A DNA stretch of 39,655 nt, taken from contig CAMDDA010000007.1 in assembly GCA_945890755.1 (NCBI GenBank), positions 1 to 39,655 of the forward strand. The letters run 5' to 3'. Source of the stretch: Candidatus Kuenenia stuttgartensis. Lineage in GTDB: Bacteria > Planctomycetota > Planctomycetia > Pirellulales > UBA1268. Shown piece by piece: positions 1 through 9,013 of this stretch; within the stretch, counting starts at the first letter, position 1; each line of letters starts with the position of its first letter. Both the position numbers and the translations under genes were made by a program. Under the pieces are notes generated by a model. The model ran no database searches. It saw only the letters and a program-made list of their open reading frames with translations, and had not been told where the DNA came from.

Positions 1-28
1 GGGCCTACACGCTTCGCAACGGGCCTAC
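1..28. repeat. Family A palindromic repeat, cut by window edge
   Basis: GGGCCTAC occurs at 1-8 and again at 21-28 with CGCAAC between. This is the right-hand part of the dispersed palindrome seen at 3098, 4904, 27481, 30348, 31887 and 34301. The CTA at 25-27 is read on the minus strand as the TAG stop of the neighbouring gene. Confidence 0.75.
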
Positions 29-3000
29 TGACTTGGCGCCGCGCGGGCCCGCTTGAACGGGTCGATCGTGCCGCCGCCCGGCCCCGGTGGCGGCGCATTG
101 GACGATTGCCCAAACGGCAGCTGCGGCCAGTCGAGCGTCATCCCCGGCCAGCGCGGTGCGGCGGCGGCCGCAGCCGGCGGTGGCGGGACCGGCGCGCTCG
201 CCTGTGGCCCCGCAGCGGGCTTCACCATCGGCGGCACCGGCGCACTCACGAGCAGCTGCTGCGGCGACGGAAACGCCCCGCCCTCCGCCGGTGCATCTGC
301 CGGCGGCACCGCGACCACGCCAGCCGCACCCCGCTCGAGCGGCTTGATCGACACCTCGTCGATCTCCGCCGCACCGAGCCCTGTGAGGGCGAATGTGACT
401 GTCAGCGGTGCGTCGGCCGCGTCGGCCGGCACGATCCGATAGAGCACGAGCCGTCGCCAGGTCTTCGTCGGCCCCACCCGCTCCGCGAGCGCCGGCCCAC
501 CGAGCGAGTCGAATACCATCAGCCCATCGACACTGCCGATGATCGGCTTCTCGACCCGCACCATCGCCGAAATCTCCACGAGCTTCCCCGGCGGCGCCGC
601 GATCGGCGGCGTGGTCACCCACACCGGCGGCGTCTCCACCACTGCCGGCGCCGCATTCGAATCCTTCGGCCCCGCCACGAGCCGGAGGCTGCCCGACCCT
701 GCCGCCGGCGCCGCCTTCGAGATCTCCACGGCCGTGACGATCTCGGAGAGCGGCTGGGCGAAATGCCGCCACCCATTGCCGGCGAGATCCTCGATTGCGT
801 TCATGCCGCCGCCCCGGAGCAGCTCCGCCCCCGGCAGCGCCGTCCCGCGGGCCTCCACGAATCGCCAGTGCTCCGCGAGGGTCGCATCCGAAGAGACCAG
901 CGGGCTGGCCACCATCGAGCCGTCGGCATGCACGCCGTTTTCCCAGATTCGACGTTCGAACTGCCCCGCGATCGCCGCCGCCTTCCGCAACCGCGCGATC
1001 GCCTCGCCGGCATCGCGGCCCACGTACGACTCACCTTCCGCCGCCAGTTGATTCGCCGTCGAGAGCATCGGACCCGCGGCCACCGGTGGCGGACCACTGA
1101 AGGCCTGGGGCGGCAGCTTGCCCAACAGCGAGGCCGCATCGGCGAGCGCCACCGCCGCCAGCGACCGCGCCGACACCAGTTCCACCGGCGCCAGTTCCCG
1201 CAGCCGCTCCTGCACGTGGGCCGTCACCGCCGGCTCGCCACTGACGAGCACGAGTGCATGCGTCAGGAAATGATCGAGCGTGACGGCCACGCCACCGGTC
1301 ACCCGCTTCTGCCGCAACGGCTTCAGGCCGCCGGCCGCGATCTCCCAGGCCTGATGCGCCTCGGGAACGCCCGGCACGAGCAGCGTGAGCGGCACGTCGT
1401 CGCGGGGCATGTCGGCGCCTCCGTAGCGCCGGGCCACGATCTGCGACCCCTGCACGCACCGCCACGCCACCACCACCCGCGCCCGCGCCGCCTCCATCAC
1501 CACCGCCTGCACCTCGGGGTCGGAGGAATGAGCCTGGGCCGCAAACCGCCCCGCCGCACCGAAGGGCTCGAGCACCTTCAGGCGGAGGTTCATCTCGCGG
1601 ACCGCCGCCGCCCGCTTCCGCGCCTCGGCGTCGTCGCCGTCGATCCGCGCATTCGACGTGAAAAAGATTCCCCTGGCGCCGGCCGCCACCGCGGAAAGCG
1701 CCGCCAGCGACAGGCTCTCAGGATCGACCGCGAGCCCTTGCCCGCCCACGCCGGCGATCGCCGCGGCCTGCCGCGCCGCCCGCGGATCGATCTCCGTGGC
1801 GAGTTCGGCGAGCAGCGGCGTGCCGGGCCGTGCGAGTCGCGGCCGCTCGCGAAGCCAGCGCAGATAGTCGATGAGTTCGAGGCTCGTGCCGAGCACCGTG
1901 CGGCGGGCCACGAGCAGATCGACATGTCGCGACAGCGACCGCACGCTCGAATCCGGCGCGGCGATCAACGGCCGGCCCTCCCGCACGTCGCAGGCCCGCA
2001 CTCGGCGGGCCTTCTCGGCCAGCGATTCGAGATCACCCGCCGCGAGACCGCTGCCCATGTCCCACATCAGCACGCGATCCCAGTTGCGCAAGACGGGCAT
2101 CGATTCGAGATCACGGACATCGACGTCGGGGATCTCCGGCGGCGGGCAGATCACCCACAGCCCCGCCCGCCGTGCCTCGGCAAGCAGGTCGCTGCCGGCC
2201 GGCGTCGCCAGCCGCACGCAGTTGAAGCCCAGCGCCGCGATCGAGTCGAGCGGCTCGCCATTGTGGTCGAGCACCCGCGGAAAGAACGGCAGGCCATCCA
2301 CCTCGATCACGCCGCGGGTGACGCCGGCCGGCGGATCGTTCGAGGCTGCCGACGCCACTCCGCCTGCGATCTCCAGCGCGGCAACCGGCTGCACGAGCGG
2401 GTCTGAAAATACCACGGGAGGCGATGCCGGAGATCGTGCAGGAGCCGTGGCTGCTGACGATGCGGGAGATCGTGCAGGAGCCGTGGCCGACGCCGGCACC
2501 GCTCCTTCGACGAGCAGGTCGTCGATCGACACGTCGTAGCCGCCCGGCCCGGTGTAGACGTCGAGCACCACATGCGTGGCGACGGCGCCGGTGGCCTCGA
2601 CGCCCGCGCCGTGCTCCATCCGCAGTGCGGGGAGCTGGCTGGCGAGCCGCTGCGGGAGCGACGTCACTTCGAGCAATTCCCAGCGGTCGATGTCGGTAGA
2701 GAGCGTGCCGGGCAGGAGGGTCTCGACAGGCCGCCCCGTCTTTCGCGACACGGAGCCCGGCAGGAGCACCCGCACGGAAAGGCGAATATCGGGCCGGCTC
2801 GCCCGCACCCACAGGCTGCAGGCGAGTTCATCGATCACCGCGAGTCGGCCGATCGGCATCTGCAGGCGGAGCACCGTGCCTGTGCTGGCAGAAAACCGAA
2901 GCCGCTCGCACCGCTCGCCGCGATGCGGCGCGGCGGCGATCCGCTCGTGCGCGGCGAGCTTCGGCGCCGCATCGGATTCGGCGAGGGCCCAGGCCGGCTC

Positions 3001-3237
3001 CAGCCCCTCGAACCCCTCGTCGATCTCGGCCGCCGGGAGACCGCCCGCCGCCACGAGCCCGAGCAGGAGCGCGGCGACGAAGCGGTGCCGCCGCGCCGTA
3101 GGCCCGTCACTCCGTGACGGGGTTTTGCGGATAGCCCGTTGCGGAGCAACGGGCCTACGAGGGCGGGCAGCCGGTTGTGGATTCGTAAGCCCGTCACGGA
3201 GCAACGAGCCCACGGCTGTGTTGAGAGAAAAAGCCAT
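25..3237 (-). CDS. Large secreted protein with a glycosidase-like barrel, function unknown
   Basis: About 1070 residues from the ATG at 3237; a further in-frame extension to 3372 exists but looks less likely. A hydrophobic export segment (FVAALLLGLVAAGG) lies near residues 50-64, preceded by an unusually long, basic, low-complexity leader that is encoded by family A repeats. A beta-rich carbohydrate-binding-like region follows, then a Pro/Ala/Ser linker with a 12-residue duplication (36-bp direct repeat at about 2423-2494). From about residue 310 comes a region resembling the TIM barrel of glycoside hydrolases (GLPFFPRVLDHNGE, then GFNCVRL and alternating strands and helices). The C-terminal part looks like another beta-sandwich and ends in a Pro/Ala-rich tail. 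I cannot assign catalytic acids, so enzymatic activity is unproven. The stop codon lies in a repeat at 25-27. The gene is probably cell-surface or periplasmic. Confidence 0.75.
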   Translation of the reverse strand: MAFSLNTAVGSLLRDGLTNPQPAARPRRPVAPQRAIRKTPSRSDGPTARRHRFVAALLLGLVAAGGLPAAEIDEGFEGLEPAWALAESDAAPKLAAHERIAAAPHRGERCERLRFSASTGTVLRLQMPIGRLAVIDELACSLWVRASRPDIRLSVRVLLPGSVSRKTGRPVETLLPGTLSTDIDRWELLEVTSLPQRLASQLPALRMEHGAGVEATGAVATHVVLDVYTGPGGYDVSIDDLLVEGAVPASATAPARSPASSAATAPARSPASPPVVFSDPLVQPVAALEIAGGVASAASNDPPAGVTRGVIEVDGLPFFPRVLDHNGEPLDSIAALGFNCVRLATPAGSDLLAEARRAGLWVICPPPEIPDVDVRDLESMPVLRNWDRVLMWDMGSGLAAGDLESLAEKARRVRACDVREGRPLIAAPDSSVRSLSRHVDLLVARRTVLGTSLELIDYLRWLRERPRLARPGTPLLAELATEIDPRAARQAAAIAGVGGQGLAVDPESLSLAALSAVAAGARGIFFTSNARIDGDDAEARKRAAAVREMNLRLKVLEPFGAAGRFAAQAHSSDPEVQAVVMEAARARVVVAWRCVQGSQIVARRYGGADMPRDDVPLTLLVPGVPEAHQAWEIAAGGLKPLRQKRVTGGVAVTLDHFLTHALVLVSGEPAVTAHVQERLRELAPVELVSARSLAAVALADAASLLGKLPPQAFSGPPPVAAGPMLSTANQLAAEGESYVGRDAGEAIARLRKAAAIAGQFERRIWENGVHADGSMVASPLVSSDATLAEHWRFVEARGTALPGAELLRGGGMNAIEDLAGNGWRHFAQPLSEIVTAVEISKAAPAAGSGSLRLVAGPKDSNAAPAVVETPPVWVTTPPIAAPPGKLVEISAMVRVEKPIIGSVDGLMVFDSLGGPALAERVGPTKTWRRLVLYRIVPADAADAPLTVTFALTGLGAAEIDEVSIKPLERGAAGVVAVPPADAPAEGGAFPSPQQLLVSAPVPPMVKPAAGPQASAPVPPPPAAAAAAPRWPGMTLDWPQLPFGQSSNAPPPGPGGGTIDPFKRARAAPSQ
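3098..3213. repeat. Family A repeats inside the N-terminal coding region
   Basis: 3098-3158 holds both halves of the repeat: GTAGGCCCGTCAC with its partner GTGACGGG, then GCCCGTTGC with GCAACGGGCCTAC. A hybrid unit (GCCCGTCACGGAG joined to CAACGAGCCCAC) is at 3187-3213. All of it lies within the open frame of the secreted protein and would be translated on the minus strand, before the hydrophobic export segment. Confidence 0.85.
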
Positions 3238-3428
3238 CGGGCGGGCCGCTGCGATTCCGGGGAACACGAGCCAGGGCTTGTAGCAGCCGGCAGACCGCCG
3301 ACTCCAGACCATCTGCGACGGCGAGGCGCTCCTGGCAAGAGGGGAAGCCAAGGGGCTTGCAGCCGGCGGCAAACCTCGCGATAAGACACGGGCCGCGTCC
3401 TGCGGCGCCGGAGGCGAGCGACCCCAGC

Positions 3429-4892
3429 GTGAAGCCCGAGACCGCCGACAATCTGTGCCAGTTGGCGGTCGATCTCGACCTTGTGCCAGCGACGGCGGCC
3501 GAAGACGCGCTTCGCGAGGCTGGGGGCGGCTCGGGCGACGTCGCGGCCTTCGGTCAGACGCTCGTCCGCCGCGAACTCATCACCGGCTACCAGCTGGAGC
3601 GACTCCTCCGCGGCGAGACGACGGGCTACTTCTACGGTCGCGCCAAGATCCTCTACCAGATCGGGGCCGGTGCCTTCGCCCGCGTCTACAGGGCGGTGCA
3701 TCGCGACACCGGCGGCATGCTCGCCGTGAAGGTGCTCCGCAGCCGGTTCGCCGCCGACACCCTCAAGCAGGCGGCGTTCATTCGCGAGGGCGAAATGGGC
3801 CGCACGCTGCGGCACCCACACATCGTGGCGGTCGAAGACGTGGGACAGGAGGGAGGGGCCACCTACATCACGCTCGAGTTCGTGGAAGGGCAGACGCTCC
3901 GACAGCTCGTGAAGATCCGCGGTGCGCTCGACCTGCCGCGGGCGCTCGAACTGGTGCATCAGCTGCTCGCCGGGCTCGACTACGCCCACCGCCGCGGCGT
4001 GACCCACCGCGACCTGAAGTCGTCGAACGTGATCGTGTCGGCGACGGGAGTGGCGAAGCTCGCCGACTTCGGACTCGCGGGCGCGGGCGAGCCGGGAGAG
4101 CGGAACGCGGCGCGGCCGAACCTGATGCGCACGGTGGACTACGCTGCGCTCGAAAAGGCATGCGGCATTCGCGACGACGACGTGCGGAGCGACATCTACT
4201 TCCTCGGCACCGTGGCCTACGTCGCCCTCTGCGGCCAGCCAGCGCTCGAGGAATCGCGGGATCGGGCGGAGCGGTCGGATCCCCGGCGGTTCACCATGGT
4301 GGAGCCGCTCGGCAGCCGGGCGGCCCAGCTGCCCCGCGACGTGGTGGACTTCGTGGGCCGGATGATGCACCTCGATCCGCAGCAGCGGTTTCAGACGGCG
4401 GCGGAGGCCCTCCGGGGACTCGAACCGATCATGACGAAGCACGCCGCCGGCGGCGGCGACGGCCGAACGCCGAGCGGGCCGGCACAGGCCAGTGCGGCGG
4501 CTGCCGCCGCGGTCCGCGGAAGCCTGATGCTCGTAGAGTCGGACCGCGACGCACAGCAGAAGCTCCGCGACTTTTTCACGAAGCTCGGCTATCGCGTGCT
4601 GCTCACGGAGAACCCGCAGCGGGCGCTGGCGCGATTCTCCACCACCCCCCTGCCGGCCAACTGCCTCGTCATCAGCACGTTCACACTCGGCGACTGCGCC
4701 CTCGAGGCTTTCAATCAGCTCACGGCCGACCCCTTCCTCGGCCCGGTGCCGGCCGTGCTGCTCGTCAACTCGAACCAGCAGGTGATCGCCGACCAGGCCC
4801 GCACCGACGCGCTGCGGAAGGTGGCCTCGATGCCGATCGGCGGCGTCGACATGCTCAAGCTGATTCAGTCGGTCACGACGCTGCCGGGCTGA
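3429..4892 (+). CDS. Ser/Thr protein kinase fused to a degenerate receiver domain
   Basis: Hanks-type kinase of about 487 residues from GTG 3429, which has GGAGG 14 bases upstream; an in-frame TTG at 3357 is an alternative. A short helical region comes first. Kinase motifs follow: Gly-rich loop GAGAFARVY near residue 79, AVKVL lysine near 102, catalytic HRDLKSSN near 193 and DFGLAG near 213. No canonical APE motif is visible. After an Ala-rich linker, residues about 366-487 fold like a CheY receiver: LMLVESDRD gives the acidic pair, but the position of the phospho-accepting Asp reads CLVISTFT, and the usual KP pair is MPI. The receiver is therefore probably not phosphorylated and may serve as a protein-interaction module. 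No transmembrane segment is evident, so it is probably cytoplasmic. Substrates are unknown. Confidence 0.88.
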   Translation: MKPETADNLCQLAVDLDLVPATAAEDALREAGGGSGDVAAFGQTLVRRELITGYQLERLLRGETTGYFYGRAKILYQIGAGAFARVYRAVHRDTGGMLAVKVLRSRFAADTLKQAAFIREGEMGRTLRHPHIVAVEDVGQEGGATYITLEFVEGQTLRQLVKIRGALDLPRALELVHQLLAGLDYAHRRGVTHRDLKSSNVIVSATGVAKLADFGLAGAGEPGERNAARPNLMRTVDYAALEKACGIRDDDVRSDIYFLGTVAYVALCGQPALEESRDRAERSDPRRFTMVEPLGSRAAQLPRDVVDFVGRMMHLDPQQRFQTAAEALRGLEPIMTKHAAGGGDGRTPSGPAQASAAAAAAVRGSLMLVESDRDAQQKLRDFFTKLGYRVLLTENPQRALARFSTTPLPANCLVISTFTLGDCALEAFNQLTADPFLGPVPAVLLVNSNQQVIADQARTDALRKVASMPIGGVDMLKLIQSVTTLPG

Positions 4893-4903
4893 CAGGGCGC
4901 GAG

Positions 4904-5095
4904 CAGGCCCGTCACTCCGTCCGTAGGCCCGTCACTCCGTGACGGGCTGTCTGTGTTGCCCCCGTAGGCCCGTCACTCCGTGACGGGCTGTCTGTGTTGC
5001 CTCCGTAGGCCCGTCACTCCGTGACGGGCTGTCTGGAAAGCCCGTTGCGGAGCAACGAGCCTACGGCTACGCAACGGGCCTACGGCTCCGGACCG
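4904..5095. repeat. Family A repeat cluster with 41-bp tandem units
   Basis: GTAGGCCCGTCACTCCGTGA begins at 4923, 4964 and 5005, a period of 41 bases, with an incomplete unit at 4904-4920. The units are joined by CTGTCTGTGTTGCC. At 5040-5094 the second half-type (GCCCGTTGCGGAGCAAC) follows. Each unit can form a hairpin, so the array may terminate transcription from both the kinase gene and plsC, which converge here. The plsC stop codon is inside the array. Confidence 0.85.
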
Positions 5096-5771
5096 CGCGG
5101 GCCTTGGCATCGAGCTCGCGGAGGCGGCGGTCGCACTCGACCGTGAGTGCCCGCTCATCCATCGCCGCCACCTCCGCGACGCTGATCACCTTCCCAAACT
5201 CCAGCCGCACCCGCCCCGGCCGCGGGAACATCCGCGACCGCGGCCAGCACTCGAACGCCCCCACGATCGCCACCGGCACGATCGGCACCCCCGCCTTCTT
5301 CGCCAACAGCGCGAAGCCCGGCTTCACCTCGCCCATCTGGCCGTTCGGCGTGCGGGTGCCCTCCGGAAACACGATCACCGCCGCCCCCCGCTTCAGCCGC
5401 TCGATCACCAGCTTCATCGCCGTCACCGCCGATGCCTTGCGGTCGATCGGCACCGCATCGAGCGCCGTGATGATGAAGCCGAAGGGCTTGAACGTGTAGA
5501 GCGAACTGCGGGCCAGGCTCGACAGCCGACGGTCCGTGGCCAGACCCAAGAGGAGTGGGTCGAGATGGCTCTGGTGCGTGGAGAGCACGAGCAGGCCGCC
5601 GGTCTGCGGCAGCGGCTCCGCGAACCGCGTCCGCACCCCGAACAGCGACACGCCGAGCGTGCGACAGAGCACCCAGAGCGCCGAATAGAGCCAGCGGCCG
5701 AACGTGGTGTGGCCGCCGCCGGTGCGGGCCGGCACGGCCTCGGCCTCCCGCGCCGCATCGGGCCCGCTCAT
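5067..5771 (-). CDS. plsC: 1-acyl-sn-glycerol-3-phosphate acyltransferase (PlsC family)
   Basis: About 234 residues. It transfers an acyl chain to lysophosphatidic acid in phospholipid synthesis, at the inner face of the membrane. The acyltransferase motifs are clear: STHQSHLDPLLLG supplies the NHxxxxD-type site as HQSHLD, VPIDRK is the second block, and FPEGTRTPNG is the third, followed by VPIVPVAIVG. The start at MSGPDAA overlaps the cmk stop as ATGA. The last residues (about RSRRPVA) are encoded by a family A repeat, which also supplies the TAG stop at 5067-5069. It is the last gene of a three-gene operon with cmk and a GH38-like gene. Activity is inferred from family motifs; the exact acyl acceptor is not shown. 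Confidence 0.92.
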   Translation of the reverse strand: MSGPDAAREAEAVPARTGGGHTTFGRWLYSALWVLCRTLGVSLFGVRTRFAEPLPQTGGLLVLSTHQSHLDPLLLGLATDRRLSSLARSSLYTFKPFGFIITALDAVPIDRKASAVTAMKLVIERLKRGAAVIVFPEGTRTPNGQMGEVKPGFALLAKKAGVPIVPVAIVGAFECWPRSRMFPRPGRVRLEFGKVISVAEVAAMDERALTVECDRRLRELDAKARAVRSRRPVA

Positions 5772-6433
5772 GACGAACCCCGTTCCGCCAGCCGCGCCGC
5801 GATCAGGGCCGCGAGCCGATCGATCACCTCTTCCCGCGACATGCCGTCGGTCTCCAACAGCACCGCATCGGCGGCAGGCCGCATCGCCCCCACCGGCCGC
5901 GTGCGGTCGCCTTCGTCGCGCCGCGCCTGCGACTCCTGCACCTGCTCCAGCGACGACGCCCGCCCACGCTCCAGCTCCTCGGCGAGACGCCGCCGGGCCC
6001 GCTCCTCGGCCGATGCAGTGAGAAACACCTTCAGTTCGGCGTCGGGAAACACCTCCGAGCCCTGGTCGCGGCCCTCGGTCACCACGTCGAGCCCTTCGGC
6101 CATCCGCCGCTGCACCCGCTTCATCGCGGCGCGGACGTCGGCCGCATCGGCCACCGCCCGCGTGGCCTGCGTAATCCGGTCGGTACGGATCTCGGTCGAG
6201 ACGTCGCGGCCATCGGCCAGCACGCGGCCGTCGCGAAATTCGATCACCGTCCGCTCCACGAGGTCGGCCACCCGCGGCGCGTCGTCGAGCGGGATGCCCT
6301 GCTCGAGCGCCATCAGCGTGACCGAGCGATACATCGCACCGGTGTCGAGGTAGCACCAGCCGAGCCGTGCGGCCAGCGCGCGGGCCGCCGAACTCTTGCC
6401 CGCACCGGCCGGCCCGTCGAGCGTGACGATCAT
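5768..6433 (-). CDS. cmk: Cytidylate kinase
   Basis: About 221 residues, the usual length. It phosphorylates CMP and dCMP with ATP. The P-loop LDGPAGAGKSS is at residues about 4-14, followed by YLDTGAMYRSV, the standard NMP-binding signature. GRDQGSEVFPDAELKVFLTA replaces the more common GRDIGT-type sequence, and RRDEGDRTRP is the CMP-recognition region. The ATG at 6433 is chosen because the family begins at MIVTLDGP and because it overlaps the upstream gene's stop as ATGA (6430-6433). The downstream plsC start overlaps in the same way, so the three genes are likely to be translationally coupled. Confidence 0.95.
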   Translation of the reverse strand: MIVTLDGPAGAGKSSAARALAARLGWCYLDTGAMYRSVTLMALEQGIPLDDAPRVADLVERTVIEFRDGRVLADGRDVSTEIRTDRITQATRAVADAADVRAAMKRVQRRMAEGLDVVTEGRDQGSEVFPDAELKVFLTASAEERARRRLAEELERGRASSLEQVQESQARRDEGDRTRPVGAMRPAADAVLLETDGMSREEVIDRLAALIAARLAERGSS

Positions 6434-8961
6434 GTTCCGAATTCCAGCTCCAGCTGCAGCCACTCGTAGCGCCGCAGTGAAGCTACGACGGCCCGGCCCA
6501 CGATCGCAACCTCGACATCCTCGCGCGGCTCGCCACGGAGATCCACGGCCGTCGCCCGCGCCACGGGCACAGCCCACTCGATCCGCACCGGGCCCGAACG
6601 CCCCGCCGACTCGACCACGCCGACCCGCAGGCGGGCCGATTCGGCGACTCCGGCGGCAGCCGCACCCGGAAACAGCCGCACGCCTGGGGGCAGGCGCAGC
6701 GGCGCCGGACCGAGCGGCACACCCGCCAGGAAATCGACCGCCAGATCCCAGGGCCGCTCGAGGCCGAGCCCCACGGCCAGCCGCCGCGCGACCGGCACGC
6801 CTGCCGTCGCCCCAGCCGCCGCGAGGATCGAGTCGAGCACATGCGGGCTGGAAAGTATGTGCCAGGGCAGGCCGCCGGTGAGGATCGCCACGGCATCGCG
6901 ATCGTCGCTCGCCGCCGCCCGCATGCCACCGCCGCCGAGCAGCTCGATGAAGTGCGGCGACGTGAACCGCGACCGCTCGGTGACGATCGACTGGCCATGC
7001 AAACTGCGGCGGACTTCCACCGCCTCGTTCTCATTCCAGGCGAACCGGCAGCAGGCATGGGAATCGTAGAAGCCGCCCGTGAAACCGCTGGTAGGCACGA
7101 TCTCGATGTCGAGCACGGCCAGCGGCAGGCCCTCCACGAGCGTCATGCCCTGCCGGAACGTGCCCGCCTCGCGATCGCCGGCGGCGAGCAGCCGGCCCGT
7201 GGCCACGAGTCCATCGCCGCCACCCGCGGTGCGGCCGCGCACGATCGCGTCGGCCTGCATCCGTGTCGCGCCCTCGACGCCGCTGCGCAGCGCGAGCTGC
7301 TGCGAGAGCCGATTGCCGCGGTCGCAGGGCCGCCGCAGCGAGAGCATGCCCCCGGTGACCGCATGGGCCTCGAGCCGTACGAGCCCGTTGTCGAGCACCC
7401 GCTCGGCGGTCTCGCGCGGCGCGAGGCCGAACCAGCCGCCCGCCTTGGCCCACCAGCTGGCGTCGCCCAACGCGGCCGTTTCTGCGGCCGGCCGTGCCGG
7501 CACGGGCGGGACCGCCGCCACGAGCGGCATGAGCGGTGCGCGGGCAGCCACGACGGCCCCAGCCGACGCCTGCACCTCGGCGATCCTGCGATCGATCGCG
7601 GCAGCCGCGCCAGTCGCAGGCGGACGCTCCGGCGCGAAGGCGTCGGGCTCGAACGAGGCGGGCGTGCCCGAGCCGCCCGTGCGGGTGAACAACTCCGCGG
7701 GCGTGACGAACGAGCCGAGCGCCGTCGTCCACCGGCCGATCCGCCGCAGGAGTTGATGCCACGGGCCGGCCGTGCCGGCATGATGGGCGAATGCGATCAC
7801 CGCCACGTGGTCGTGATCGAGCGCGTCGCCGATCCGCTCGGGAAGTTCGAGCACGGCCCGGGCCGTGCGGGCATCGAGCGGCATGCGGGCCACCGCCTCC
7901 ACGCTCGCACCACCTGTGCCCTCCCAGCGGATTCGGCCGGTGCCGGGATCGGGCAGCGCCGAGCCGTCGAACAGACCCCAGATGGCGGAGTCGATGCCGA
8001 TTCCAGCGAGCAGCTGCGGCAGGATCGCCGACGAGCCGCCCGCATACCGGGCGAACGTGGCCGGCGCGGCTCCCGCGACCTCGCGGCAGGTGGCGATCCC
8101 CGCCGCGAGCCAGGCGTGCAACTCCTCCGGCAGCCGCGCGTCGAGCGGCCGATCATCCGGCGGACCGCCACAGAGCGACACCGTGCCGGCAGCCACCCTC
8201 TCCCGCAGCCGCTCACGCACCGCCGCATGACCAGTGGTGAGCATGGCCAGCAGATCGGACGACGCGACGATGCCCAGCGGCACGTCGGCCTCCAGCTCGG
8301 CAGCGAGCGGTGGCCCGAGCGTCGAGGACGCCAGCAGCACGAGATCGAGCAACCAGAAATCGACTGGGTAGTAGCGGGCCCGCCAGCTCTCCAGCCAGCC
8401 GAAGCATTCCTGGAGTCCGGCCCGCGCGTCATCCTCGCGGCCGGCAGCAGCGGCCTGGGAGGCGGCGACCACGGCCGCGGCGAAGCCCCCCGAGTCGAGG
8501 TCGGTGGCCGATCGCATCCGGCGGGCGAGGAGTTCCGACACGAGCACTCCGAGGCCCAGCGCGTGAAAGTCGTCGGCCCAGGCGGTGGCGGACGGGTCGC
8601 CCGCTGCCACGCCCGCAGCGGCCGCGACCGCCTCACCGATGGCCGCGCGGCCGGCCACGCCCCGCACCCAGCGGGAGTCGACCTGCGCGGCCGCGTCGAA
8701 CTGGGACGCGAAGCGGTCGTCACAGAACGCGGGCACGATGCCGAGCAGGGCTGCATCGGCGGGGGGCGGCAGGTCGACACTGGCCCAGACGGGCATCGAC
8801 CCGGCAGCCGCGATCACGGCGGGATGCCAAGCCGCCGTCCAGGCCGCGAGGAGCTCGTCGGCCTCCTGCTCGTCGAGCCAGAAGGGAAAGTCGTCGAGCG
8901 TGTGGCAGGGCAGGAAGACGGTGGGCCGCAGGAGAGGTGTGACGCAGCGTTCGGCTTCCAT
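6430..8961 (-). CDS. GH38/GH57-like sugar-active protein, specificity unknown
   Basis: About 843 residues from ATG 8961; a TTG six codons upstream is possible. No signal peptide, so cytoplasmic. The N-terminal half begins with TVFLPCHTLDDFPFWLDEQE and continues as an alpha/beta barrel-like region of the kind in GH38/GH57 enzymes. From about residue 500 the sequence resembles the C-terminal beta domain of alpha-mannosidases: DNGLVRLEAHAVTGGMLSL, then a region with GGFYDSHACCRFAWNENEA. I cannot point to the catalytic nucleophile with confidence, so a hydrolase, an inactive relative or another polysaccharide-processing role are all open. It opens the operon with cmk and plsC and is divergent from the pil-like cluster. 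Similar large proteins seem common in planctomycetes, but this is from memory. Confidence 0.8.
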   Translation of the reverse strand: MEAERCVTPLLRPTVFLPCHTLDDFPFWLDEQEADELLAAWTAAWHPAVIAAAGSMPVWASVDLPPPADAALLGIVPAFCDDRFASQFDAAAQVDSRWVRGVAGRAAIGEAVAAAAGVAAGDPSATAWADDFHALGLGVLVSELLARRMRSATDLDSGGFAAAVVAASQAAAAGREDDARAGLQECFGWLESWRARYYPVDFWLLDLVLLASSTLGPPLAAELEADVPLGIVASSDLLAMLTTGHAAVRERLRERVAAGTVSLCGGPPDDRPLDARLPEELHAWLAAGIATCREVAGAAPATFARYAGGSSAILPQLLAGIGIDSAIWGLFDGSALPDPGTGRIRWEGTGGASVEAVARMPLDARTARAVLELPERIGDALDHDHVAVIAFAHHAGTAGPWHQLLRRIGRWTTALGSFVTPAELFTRTGGSGTPASFEPDAFAPERPPATGAAAAIDRRIAEVQASAGAVVAARAPLMPLVAAVPPVPARPAAETAALGDASWWAKAGGWFGLAPRETAERVLDNGLVRLEAHAVTGGMLSLRRPCDRGNRLSQQLALRSGVEGATRMQADAIVRGRTAGGGDGLVATGRLLAAGDREAGTFRQGMTLVEGLPLAVLDIEIVPTSGFTGGFYDSHACCRFAWNENEAVEVRRSLHGQSIVTERSRFTSPHFIELLGGGGMRAAASDDRDAVAILTGGLPWHILSSPHVLDSILAAAGATAGVPVARRLAVGLGLERPWDLAVDFLAGVPLGPAPLRLPPGVRLFPGAAAAGVAESARLRVGVVESAGRSGPVRIEWAVPVARATAVDLRGEPREDVEVAIVGRAVVASLRRYEWLQLELEFGT

Positions 8962-9013
8962 GCCGACAGTGTAATTCAATGCAGTGATGCCGCGGCCAAG
9001 CCCGCTGGTTCGT

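Noticed and set aside
106-2406. Open frame of 766 codons on the plus strand over the secreted protein gene
   Set aside because: Arg/His-rich composition with no motifs; it mirrors the real minus-strand gene, which has an export signal and recognisable domains.
4904-5095. CRISPR-like array
   Set aside because: The spacing sequences are identical, the units are palindromic, and no cas gene is near.
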